This document shows positions 9,372 through 17,486 of a stretch of DNA of 59,864 bases, one piece after another. A model generated the notes under the pieces. The model was not told where the DNA came from. It searched no databases and worked only from the letters and a program-made list of their open reading frames with translations. Position 1 is the first letter of the stretch; each line of letters begins with the position of its first letter. The DNA is from Balneolaceae bacterium (GTDB taxonomy: Bacteria > Bacteroidota > Rhodothermia > Balneolales > Balneolaceae): positions 1 to 59,864 of the forward strand of contig REDT01000194.1 of NCBI GenBank assembly GCA_007693295.1, in the 5' to 3' direction. Both the position numbers and the translations under genes were made by a program.

Positions 9372-10670
9372 ATGGCGTTAACCATCATTGCCACGTTGAT
9401 TTTTCTTTTCACTCTTGTACTGGTGATTTGGCAGCCAAAAGGGTTGTCGATCGGATGGTCGGCTACTATTGGGGCATTATTGGCACTTATTGCCGGAGTG
9501 GTAAGTTTCCAGGATGTAATAACGGTTACCGAAATTGTGTGGAACGCCACTCTGACCTTTGTGGCCATTATCATCATATCTCTCATTCTGGATGAAATTG
9601 GATTTTTTGAATGGTCGGCGCTTCACATGGCACGGTTTGCCAATGGAAGCGGACTCAGGATGTTTATCTACATTACCCTGTTGGGAGCTGTTGTCGCCAT
9701 GTTTTTTGCGAACGATGGTGCGGCTCTGATTCTTACCCCAATTGTACTCGCTATGGTACGGGCCTTAAAGTTCAAAGATCGTATGATTTTACCGTTTGTC
9801 ATGGCCTGCGGGTTCATTGCCGATACGGCTTCTTCACCTTTAATTGTGAGTAATTTGGTGAATATCGTTTCTGCCGATTTCTTTGGCATTGGCTTTATTG
9901 AGTACGCCAGCCGGATGATCGTACCTAACTTCTTTGCTGTAATTTCAAGTCTCGCTGTACTTTATCTGGTATATCGCAAAGATATTCCTGAAAGCTACTC
10001 GCTGGATGATGTGAAAGAACCCAGAGATGCTATTCGTGACGAACGTATGTTTAATCTCTCATGGATTATCCTTACAGTACTGTTGATTGGCTATTTTGTA
10101 GCTGAATTTGTGCACATCCCGGTATCATTTGTGGCCGGTACAATTGCCATCTTCTTCTCAATGTTGGGTTTAAAAAGCAAAGCCGTTGATACACGTAAAG
10201 TGATTAAGAATGCTCCCTGGGCGATTGTGGTTTTTTCAATCGGAATGTATGTGGTGGTTTACGGACTTCAAAATGTAGGCTTAACGGACTTACTTGCTGA
10301 AGTGATTCTAATGGGAACTGAACAGGGACTGTTTGCCGGAATTATGCTAATGGGCTTTCTTGCCGCATTTCTGTCATCCATGATGAATAACATGCCAACG
10401 GTTATGATTGATGCGCTGGCTATCGAGGCGACGGGTACGGAAGGATTGATGAAAGAAGCGTTGATCTATGCCAATATCATTGGATCGGATCTGGGGCCAA
10501 AAATTACGCCAATCGGTTCACTGGCAACGTTACTTTGGCTGCACGTGCTCTCCTACAAAGGGGTGAAGATAACCTGGGGTTACTACTTCAAAATCGGCAT
10601 TGTATTGACAATACCGACTCTCTTTTTCACGCTTTTAGGACTTTATCTCTGGTTGTCACTCATTGGATAA
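9372..10670 (+). CDS. arsB: ArsB-type arsenite efflux permease
   Basis: 432-aa polytopic protein with [20 protein letters not shown]...[24 protein letters not shown]; directly downstream of arsA-usp. Confidence 0.92.
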   Translation: MALTIIATLIFLFTLVLVIWQPKGLSIGWSATIGALLALIAGVVSFQDVITVTEIVWNATLTFVAIIIISLILDEIGFFEWSALHMARFANGSGLRMFIYITLLGAVVAMFFANDGAALILTPIVLAMVRALKFKDRMILPFVMACGFIADTASSPLIVSNLVNIVSADFFGIGFIEYASRMIVPNFFAVISSLAVLYLVYRKDIPESYSLDDVKEPRDAIRDERMFNLSWIILTVLLIGYFVAEFVHIPVSFVAGTIAIFFSMLGLKSKAVDTRKVIKNAPWAIVVFSIGMYVVVYGLQNVGLTDLLAEVILMGTEQGLFAGIMLMGFLAAFLSSMMNNMPTVMIDALAIEATGTEGLMKEALIYANIIGSDLGPKITPIGSLATLLWLHVLSYKGVKITWGYYFKIGIVLTIPTLFFTLLGLYLWLSLIG

Positions 10671-10671
10671 G

Positions 10672-11439
10672 TCAGGATAGCAGAAGGTAGAGGCCGGCCG
10701 CAATCACTGCGCCCACCAGCGGGGCAATAACAGGCACCCAGGAGTAAGCCCAGTCGCTGCTTCCTTTGTGAGGGAACGGCAGCACCGCGTGGGCGATACG
10801 TGGTCCAAGATCCCTTGCAGGATTGATAGCATAGCCTGTGGGTCCGCCTAAAGCCAAACCGATACCCAATACAAGCAACCCAACCGGCAGCGCAGACAGT
10901 GCGCCCAGGCCAAATCCAACTTCCTGACCGTTAATTACGATCGTGGAGAGCATCTCTCCGTTTGCATTTACAAATCCCGGTGTAACAATGTAGAGCACGC
11001 CATATACAAGGATAAATGTCCCGATAACTTCAGTCATAAAATTGGAAGGATAGCTCCTTATTTCCGGTGCTGTTGAAAAGATGGCCAGTTTAACTCCTTC
11101 ATCTTCGGTAATGGCAAAATGATCTTTATAAGCCAGCCAAACTAAAACTGCACCGATAAATCCGCCAATGGTTTGTGCAATAACATAAGGGATAACCATT
11201 CCCCAGTTAAATAGCCCCGCAACCGCCAGGCCTACCGTTACCGCCGGGTTAATATGGGCTCCGCTAAATTGACCCATTGCAAATACGGCAACGAAAACTC
11301 CCATTGCCCATCCCCATGTAATCACAATCCAGCCGCTGTTATTCCCTTTGGTTTTGTTCAAAACTACATTGGCAACAACTCCTCCTCCGAAAAGAATAAG
11401 AATTGCGGTTCCAATTACTTCCGCTATGATAGGTGACAT
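10672..11439 (-). CDS. MIP-family aquaglyceroporin (GlpF-like)
   Basis: Two NPA motifs (GAHINPAVT, YAINPARDLGPR) with the GlpF-type Asp after NPAR; 255 aa. Confidence 0.93.
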   Translation of the reverse strand: MSPIIAEVIGTAILILFGGGVVANVVLNKTKGNNSGWIVITWGWAMGVFVAVFAMGQFSGAHINPAVTVGLAVAGLFNWGMVIPYVIAQTIGGFIGAVLVWLAYKDHFAITEDEGVKLAIFSTAPEIRSYPSNFMTEVIGTFILVYGVLYIVTPGFVNANGEMLSTIVINGQEVGFGLGALSALPVGLLVLGIGLALGGPTGYAINPARDLGPRIAHAVLPFPHKGSSDWAYSWVPVIAPLVGAVIAAGLYLLLS

Positions 11440-11710
11440 ATTTTATATCCTTTAGACAGGTTGGTATTAGTTTAGAATCTTGGTCAATGTAATTAATTTT
11501 ATCAATATTTAAAGAACAGAGATATTGAAAGGTTTATGATGTACTTCAAAATTGTATAGATACTTTGAAATCAAGCCTATCTCTTGTATTACATGGTTGA
11601 TCATCATAAACCTCAGCCCTTCATAGGGGTTTCCCTTATTACGAACCATGCTCGTTTTCTGTATTCTTTTTACAGAATAAACACAACAGGTAATCTTAAA
11701 CGCCAGAGTC

Positions 11711-12151
11711 ATGGAAACAAGAAAAAATAATCAGCAAAGAGAAGAAGAAAGAACGCAAGAGCTTAAAACCAATCTGAACGAGAATGAGCTGGCGTACTTT
11801 GAAGCCGTCATACTTAGGAAGAAAGAGGAAGTACAAAATGAGCTGGACTATCTGCTTTCAAGTGTCGAAGAGATGAGGACTTATAATGAAGATGAGGCAT
11901 CTTCGCTGAGCCACCATATTGGAGATCTTGGCAGCAAAGAGGAGAGCATGGATTTGAATTATCGCCTGATTCAGCGAAACAAAAAGTTTCTCAATGAACT
12001 AAACCGCGCCCTGGTTCGCATCGAGAATGGCACATATGGCATATGCCGTGCCACGGGTCAACCCATAGAGAAGAGACGACTTGAGTATGCACCACACACC
12101 CGCTACAGTATCGCAGCAAAAAATCGCGGTCTAGATAAAGTTCAGGCTTAA
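11711..12151 (+). CDS. DksA/TraR-family zinc-finger-like regulator
   Basis: Coiled coil then ENGTYGICRATGQPIEKRRLEYAPHTRY. Confidence 0.85.
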   Translation: METRKNNQQREEERTQELKTNLNENELAYFEAVILRKKEEVQNELDYLLSSVEEMRTYNEDEASSLSHHIGDLGSKEESMDLNYRLIQRNKKFLNELNRALVRIENGTYGICRATGQPIEKRRLEYAPHTRYSIAAKNRGLDKVQA

Positions 12152-12205
12152 TAAATTGATAGTAATCTGAGCAACGAAGAGAACTGTCGGTCGAAGATAT
12201 AGACC

Positions 12206-12246
12206 AAAAAAAAGCCCATCACTCAACTTAATGAGGATGGGCTTTT
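12206..12246. terminator. Bidirectional intrinsic terminator
   Basis: AAAAAAAAGCCCATC-N15-GATGGGCTTTT between convergent genes. Confidence 0.85.
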
Positions 12247-12266
12247 GCCTTTAATAAGTTTTCTAC

Positions 12267-12485
12267 CTATTCGTAAGTGAGGCTTCTTACTTCAACTGCA
12301 CTTAAGCCTTTAGGTGTCTCTTCTACGGAGAATTCAACTTCTTCGCCGTCTTCCAGTCCTTGATTTGGGCCTAAATTTTCTACGTTATTTCTGTGTACGA
12401 AAATATCTTTACTTCCGTCCGCAGGCTCGATGAAACCAAATCCTTTTTCAGTGTCGAACCATTTTACTTTGCCTTGTTGTGTCAT
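12267..12485 (-). CDS. Cold-shock protein
   Basis: QGKVKWFDTEKGFGFIEPADGSKDIFVHRNNV. Confidence 0.97.
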   Translation of the reverse strand: MTQQGKVKWFDTEKGFGFIEPADGSKDIFVHRNNVENLGPNQGLEDGEEVEFSVEETPKGLSAVEVRSLTYE

Positions 12486-12660
12486 TGTATTGTATTGGTG
12501 TAATTAATTCACCCAGAAGTAGATTCAAAAGAGAAGAGTTGGGTTAACGCGTCTATCTAAGAAGTGCCTTACTAGGTGTCGTTCTATTTATCATTTGTAG
12601 TATAAGCGTTTTACAAACCAATTGCTATTCCAGCAATAAAATATCTTTAATGTGTATAAG

Positions 12661-12918
12661 TTAACAAATATTACCTGTTTCCGGGTCGATGTAGCAGCCG
12701 TCTCCGCTGAGTGACCGCTGCCGGGAAAGCTCGGATTCAAGCTGTCTGAACCAGTTCTCCATGTGATCACCCTGTACAATCTTGTTTCCGCTCTCCTCTA
12801 TATATGCCGAATCAATCTCCGCATCTATAACAGTTTTATAAGCAACAACCAGCTTTTTAAGCCGATCTTCGATCAAATCAGCCTCAGTATCGTGCATATT
12901 TCTGATAAGAGTAATCAT
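12661..12918 (-). CDS. Small hypothetical protein
   Basis: 85-aa ORF with a coherent soluble sequence and Cys-containing tail (DGCYIDPETGNIC). Confidence 0.6.
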   Translation of the reverse strand: MITLIRNMHDTEADLIEDRLKKLVVAYKTVIDAEIDSAYIEESGNKIVQGDHMENWFRQLESELSRQRSLSGDGCYIDPETGNIC

Positions 12919-13003
12919 AGTGTTGCTGTATTGGAATGGGATTTAACGCTCCAATGGAGTACTTTAGAGCAATAAATTACCACAAAAAGTTCAATGAAAA
13001 CCT

Positions 13004-13555
13004 ATGGAAAAACGTCTTCAGGGAATCCATCGCTTATTGATGTATAATAAACGTTTAACGGAAAAGTCATTGAATCAACTTGATGACTCCCAGGTTCACG
13101 AACATGTTCAGGGATATGATCTCTCCATAGCGGCACTCATGAAGCACATCTCGGGTTGTTTAACATCTCTTTGGACCAACTTCCGCAGCGAAGACGGCGA
13201 AAAACCCTGGCGCAACAGGGAAGATGAGTTTATTGACGATTTCAAAAGCCGGGAAGAGCTGATGGAATTTTGGGAGAGGGGATGGGCTGTGCTGTTTGAG
13301 GCAATAGAATCGATTACTGCTGAAGAACTGGACAATATTATTTACATCAGAAACGAAGGCCACACCATACAGCAGGCACTGGAACGAAGTTTATCCCACA
13401 TGGCCTATCATACCGGTCAAATTGTGCTGCTTGCAAAACTGCTTAAAGGTGATGAGTGGAGCTCACTCTCCATTCCCAAAGGGAAAACCGAAGAGTACAA
13501 TAAGAAAAAATTCGAGTCAGAGAAGAGTATCGGTTTTTATAAAGACAGATTTTGA
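13004..13555 (+). CDS. DinB/DUF1572-family protein
   Basis: 183 aa with SLSHMAYHTGQIVLLAKLLKGDEW. Confidence 0.85.
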   Translation: MEKRLQGIHRLLMYNKRLTEKSLNQLDDSQVHEHVQGYDLSIAALMKHISGCLTSLWTNFRSEDGEKPWRNREDEFIDDFKSREELMEFWERGWAVLFEAIESITAEELDNIIYIRNEGHTIQQALERSLSHMAYHTGQIVLLAKLLKGDEWSSLSIPKGKTEEYNKKKFESEKSIGFYKDRF

Positions 13556-13562
13556 CATTGTA

Positions 13563-13603
13563 CAAGTGGCGCGATAGCGACATCCCGACCCATCGGGAGC
13601 GCA
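13563..13603. repeat. Dispersed head repeat CAAGTGGCGCGATAGCGACATCCCGACCCATCGGGAGCGCA (copy A)
   Basis: Near-identical to 33213-33253; core inverted at 50551-50584; related cores at 13955-13975 and 43171-43189. Confidence 0.9.
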
Positions 13604-13774
13604 GGGCGCAAGGTTCCAGGCTCAAGGTGCAAGGTTCAAGTGGCGCAATAGTGGAAACAGGACCTGACAGCACCAACCGGACTGTGTCCGACTACCGGCG
13701 GATCTGTCAGCGTCCGGCGCAGGGTGCGCGGGGCACGGAAAAGAAGGTAAGAAATTGAGAAAAGTTGAAGGTTA

Positions 13775-13917
13775 CAAGCACCAAATTCCAAAGGGTAGGC
13801 AGTTGACAGTAGGCAAATTTTAAATCACAAATTTCAATTAGCAAATTCCAAACGTAGCCTGAGTATAAAATATGGGCACGTAATCGGGAAAAGCGCCCGT
13901 TTGGAATTTGGTGCTTG
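13775..13917. repeat. Cassette with inverted-repeat ends (copy A)
   Basis: Begins CAAGCACCAAATTCCAAA and ends TTTGGAATTTGGTGCTTG; its interior is the reverse complement of the interior at 33301-33485. Confidence 0.85.
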
Positions 13918-14160
13918 TCATTTGGGATTTCTACAGTTCTACAATTCGACGATTCCATCCCGATGGGTCGGGACTGCGAACAGCGGGCAGCAATTCTACA
14001 ATTCTACAATTCGACGATTCCACAATTCCACAGTTCTACCATCATAAATTTCTCAATACTCAGGACTAAACTTACAAACTGCAAACAGCTATACTTTCCC
14101 ACGAAATCGCCTTATCTTATAAGATTGTTACCTTTTTATAAAAATTATTCGAATTCTTTG

Positions 14161-15363
14161 ATGACTTATCTGGCATTTGTCAGGAAAGAGAGAAGGCTTT
14201 TGTCCTTTGCCGTTTCCTTTACTTTTTTTTCAAGCTTCGGGCAGACTTTTCTGCTCTCCCTGTTTGTACCCTATTTTCTTATCACATTTGAACTGAGCAA
14301 TGCCTCGTTCGGTACGCTCTACTCATTGGCCACTATGACCGGCGCTGTGGCACTGCCGTGGCTGGGGCAATGGATCGATCGAATTCCGCTTCGCCAATAC
14401 AGCATCTATGTAGCTGTGGGATTGCTTTTTGCCAGCGTTTTGATGGCAGTTTCATGGCATATATCAGTTCTTTTTTTAAGCCTTATTATGCTCCGGCTGT
14501 CGGGGCAGGGCCTCAGCAGCCACACTGCTCAGACTACCATGGCCAGGCAATATGATGGTGAGCGTGGCAAGGCGCTGAGTATTTCTGCTCTCGGTTTTCC
14601 AATTGGGGAAGCTCTTTTGCCCTCATTAATAGCCATGATGCTGGTTTATATGCACTGGCAAACCACATGGGCTCTTATTGCTGCCGTAATTGCATTTGTT
14701 TTTATTCCGGTGTTATGGTTTCTGGTCAGGAATGAGAAGCAGGTTGTAAACGATAGCAAAAGCGATGATGCACCTTCTGCGTCTGATAATTACAAAACCA
14801 TATTCAGGGACTACCGAACTGCTTATATCATCCCCGCCATCTTAATGCCGCCTTTTTGGGTTACCGGTCTATTTCTCTACCAGGTATCGGCCGCCGGCGA
14901 CCTTGGATGGACTGCGACGCTTATTGCCTCTGCATTCATTGCATTTGCAGCAGCACGAGTTGTATCGGGACTCATATCCGGCCCGTTAATTGATCGTTTT
15001 TCAGCCCAGGCACTATTTCCATTTCTTCTGGTTCCCATGACGGCCGGCTTTCTGTTTGCGATATTTTTTAACGGTGCATTTTCAGCATTTATCTATATGG
15101 CACTGGTTGGAATTACCCTTGGATTAAGCGGCACGCTGAAATCTGCACTCTGGGCAGAACTCTACGGAACGGATATGATTGGAACCGTACAGAGCCTGTT
15201 TGCTTCAATCATGGTGTTAAGCACGGCTTTAAGTCCGTTCATCGTAGGCTGGATGCTCGACAATGCCTTCAACCTCAATTCAGTACTGATGCTGGCGGTG
15301 GTGAGCTCAGTTTTGGCCGGTTTGGTCTCTATTCGAATTTTCCCGGCCTTTCAGAGGAGTTGA
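14161..15363 (+). CDS. MFS transporter
   Basis: About 400 aa with 12 TM-like segments; the track ORF starts at 13915 but its first 82 codons are repeat-derived, so start reassigned to MTYLAFVRKERR. Confidence 0.88.
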   Translation: MTYLAFVRKERRLLSFAVSFTFFSSFGQTFLLSLFVPYFLITFELSNASFGTLYSLATMTGAVALPWLGQWIDRIPLRQYSIYVAVGLLFASVLMAVSWHISVLFLSLIMLRLSGQGLSSHTAQTTMARQYDGERGKALSISALGFPIGEALLPSLIAMMLVYMHWQTTWALIAAVIAFVFIPVLWFLVRNEKQVVNDSKSDDAPSASDNYKTIFRDYRTAYIIPAILMPPFWVTGLFLYQVSAAGDLGWTATLIASAFIAFAAARVVSGLISGPLIDRFSAQALFPFLLVPMTAGFLFAIFFNGAFSAFIYMALVGITLGLSGTLKSALWAELYGTDMIGTVQSLFASIMVLSTALSPFIVGWMLDNAFNLNSVLMLAVVSSVLAGLVSIRIFPAFQRS

Positions 15364-15506
15364 TTTTAAAACTTTTATCGGGCAGCCGGGCGGGCTGAAT
15401 TGCATTTATGATCTGATTTGACTCTCAGTCATTGAAATCAGTTTCATGGCACGTTTTAATTTTAAATAGCGTTTCTATTTGTAACCAACTATAAACCACT
15501 ATCAAT

Positions 15507-16115
15507 ATGAACTTAGCTGTAATTTTAATCTCACTCACATTTGCCATGACCGATACCAATCATAACAATGCTTCAAATACAGATACCGCAGTTTTCGGCG
15601 CCGGTTGTTTTTGGTGTGTTGAAGCTATTTATCAACGGGTGAATGGTGTAATCGCTGTGGAGTCGGGTTATGCCGGCGGCCATGTGGAGAACCCTACCTA
15701 CAACCAGGTTATTTCAGGAAGAACAGGTCATGCAGAAGTGGCCAAAGTTACGTTTGATCCCGAAATAATCTCCTTTGAAGAGCTTCTTGAAGTGTTCTGG
15801 CACACCCACGATCCGACAACACTGAACCGGCAGGGTGCTGATGTTGGAACGCAGTACAGATCAGCCATCTTTTTTAACTCACTTGAGCAGAAACAGATTG
15901 CAGAAAAATCGATGAAAAAGACGGATAGATCAGGACTTTGGGATAACTCCATTGTGACTGAAATTTCTCCTCTCGTTAACTACAGTACAGCAGAGGACTA
16001 TCACCAAAACTACTTTAATAACAACCCAAACGCCGGGTATTGTTCAGTGGTAATAGCGCCAAAACTTGCAAAGTTTAAAAAAGATTTTCCACATTTACTG
16101 CAAGACTCGTTATAA
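15507..16115 (+). CDS. msrA: Peptide-methionine (S)-S-oxide reductase
   Basis: AVFGAGCFWCVEAIYQRVNGV...VESGYAGGHVENPTYNQVISGRTGHAE. Confidence 0.97.
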   Translation: MNLAVILISLTFAMTDTNHNNASNTDTAVFGAGCFWCVEAIYQRVNGVIAVESGYAGGHVENPTYNQVISGRTGHAEVAKVTFDPEIISFEELLEVFWHTHDPTTLNRQGADVGTQYRSAIFFNSLEQKQIAEKSMKKTDRSGLWDNSIVTEISPLVNYSTAEDYHQNYFNNNPNAGYCSVVIAPKLAKFKKDFPHLLQDSL

Positions 16116-16150
16116 TGAGATAACCAATCACAAAAAACTTAAGACAAGAT

Positions 16151-16705
16151 ATGAAAGCACTGATTATAGGAGTCTCTGTTCTGCTTACCGGTTTGCTGTT
16201 CACCAACACTGCAATCGCCCAGGAGCGAACTACCGACCGGGTCTGGGTTAGCCCAAATGCAGCCGTTACACAAACCATAGGCCTCACCGAAATTCACGTT
16301 ACGTACGGACGTCCGGGTGTTCGCGAGCGGGCAATCTTTGGCGGACTTGTACCATTCGAACAGGTTTGGAGAACCGGTGCAAACGAAGCTACAGCTATTG
16401 TATTCGGAGATGATGTACGCGTTGAGGGAGAGCATGTGCCTGCAGGAACCTACTCACTTTATACCATTCCGGGCGAAGATGAGTGGACAGTAATCATTAA
16501 TGAAAAACTCTCTTGGGGAACTCAGTACGATGAAGCTGAAGATCTGTTGAGAGTTTCTGTACAACCTGAGGAGTCGTTCTTTATGGAGCAAATGATGATC
16601 TATTTTGAGAATGTGACTGCCGAGCAGGGAGATCTCTACATCCATTGGGACAACATTCGGGTTCCTGTACGAATTGAGCCTGTGGCTGAACTGCCTGAGC
16701 AGTAG
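16151..16705 (+). CDS. DUF2911-family secreted protein
   Basis: Signal peptide; ITEHVTYGRPGVRERAIFGG-like core, VWRTGANEATAI, VPAGTYSLYTIPGEDEWTVIINE. Confidence 0.88.
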   Translation: MKALIIGVSVLLTGLLFTNTAIAQERTTDRVWVSPNAAVTQTIGLTEIHVTYGRPGVRERAIFGGLVPFEQVWRTGANEATAIVFGDDVRVEGEHVPAGTYSLYTIPGEDEWTVIINEKLSWGTQYDEAEDLLRVSVQPEESFFMEQMMIYFENVTAEQGDLYIHWDNIRVPVRIEPVAELPEQ

Positions 16706-16711
16706 GAAAAA

Positions 16712-16752
16712 CTGGACAAACTAGCGCGAGCGTCCCGCTCGCGCTAGTTTGT
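16712..16752. repeat. REP-like hairpin (left of RAYT)
   Basis: GGACAAACTAGCGCGAGCG-TCC-CGCTCGCGCTAGTTTGTCC: perfect 19-bp arms with 3-nt loop. Confidence 0.88.
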
Positions 16753-16833
16753 CCGCTTTCATTAGAAATTCAAGCCAAACTGTAAGGAGTTTCTGTTTTT
16801 TCATTCATACATATATGAACGAGTGGAGAGTGT

Positions 16834-17382
16834 ATGAGTGAAAAGTACAGAGTCAGAAATGAGTCATTGCCTCATTTCGTTACATTTACTGTGGTTAGAT
16901 GGATAGATCTGTTTACCCGCAATGAGTACAAAGAGATTGTTATAGAGAGCCTCAAATTCTGTCAAAAAGAGAAAGGTCTTCTTATATTTTCGTACTGCAT
17001 CATGACAAATCACCTGCACCTGATAGTGGGTACAGAGGGGAGTAATAGATTGGGCAATATTATCCGGGGCTTTAGAGGGTTCACATCTAAAAAATTGATC
17101 AAAGCGATTAAGGAAAATCCAAAAGAGAGCAGAAAAGAGTGGCTGTTGCAACTATTTTTTTTGGAAGGTCAGAAAAGATCATCTAATAAATACTTTCAAG
17201 TCTGGAAGAGAAATTACCACCCAAAAGGGCTTTACGATCAAAACATTTTTGATCAGAAACGTAACTACATCCATGCAAATCCGGTAAAGGCAGGCTTTGT
17301 ATTTAAGCCGGAAGATTTTGTGTTCAGCAGTGCGTCGAACTATGCGGGAAGGGGTGGGTTGATTGATGTGATTGTTGAGTAG
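16834..17382 (+). CDS. REP-associated tyrosine transposase (Y1_Tnp / IS200-like superfamily)
   Basis: HUH motif MTNHLHLIVG; NYIHANPVKAGFV C-terminal tyrosine motif; REP-like hairpins on both sides. Confidence 0.92.
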   Translation: MSEKYRVRNESLPHFVTFTVVRWIDLFTRNEYKEIVIESLKFCQKEKGLLIFSYCIMTNHLHLIVGTEGSNRLGNIIRGFRGFTSKKLIKAIKENPKESRKEWLLQLFFLEGQKRSSNKYFQVWKRNYHPKGLYDQNIFDQKRNYIHANPVKAGFVFKPEDFVFSSASNYAGRGGLIDVIVE

Positions 17383-17391
17383 AAAAGAAAA

Positions 17392-17478
17392 GAACTGTCA
17401 CGAGCGGGATGCTCGCGCCAGTTCTTTTACGCAAACTAGCGCGAGCGTCCCGCTCGTGATAGTTTGCCCCCGCTCGTG
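17392..17478. repeat. REP-like inverted hairpin pair (right of RAYT)
   Basis: AAGAACTG-TCACGAGCGGGATGCTCGCGC-CAGTTCTT followed by CAAACTA-GCGCGAGCGTCCCGCTCGTGA-TAGTTTG; the cores are reverse complements of each other with one difference. Confidence 0.85.
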
Positions 17479-17486
17479 TAGTTTGT

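Noticed and set aside
13560-14060. Considered as a CRISPR array because of short iterated units
   Set aside because: Units are irregular, no constant repeat/spacer lengths and no cas genes in the window.
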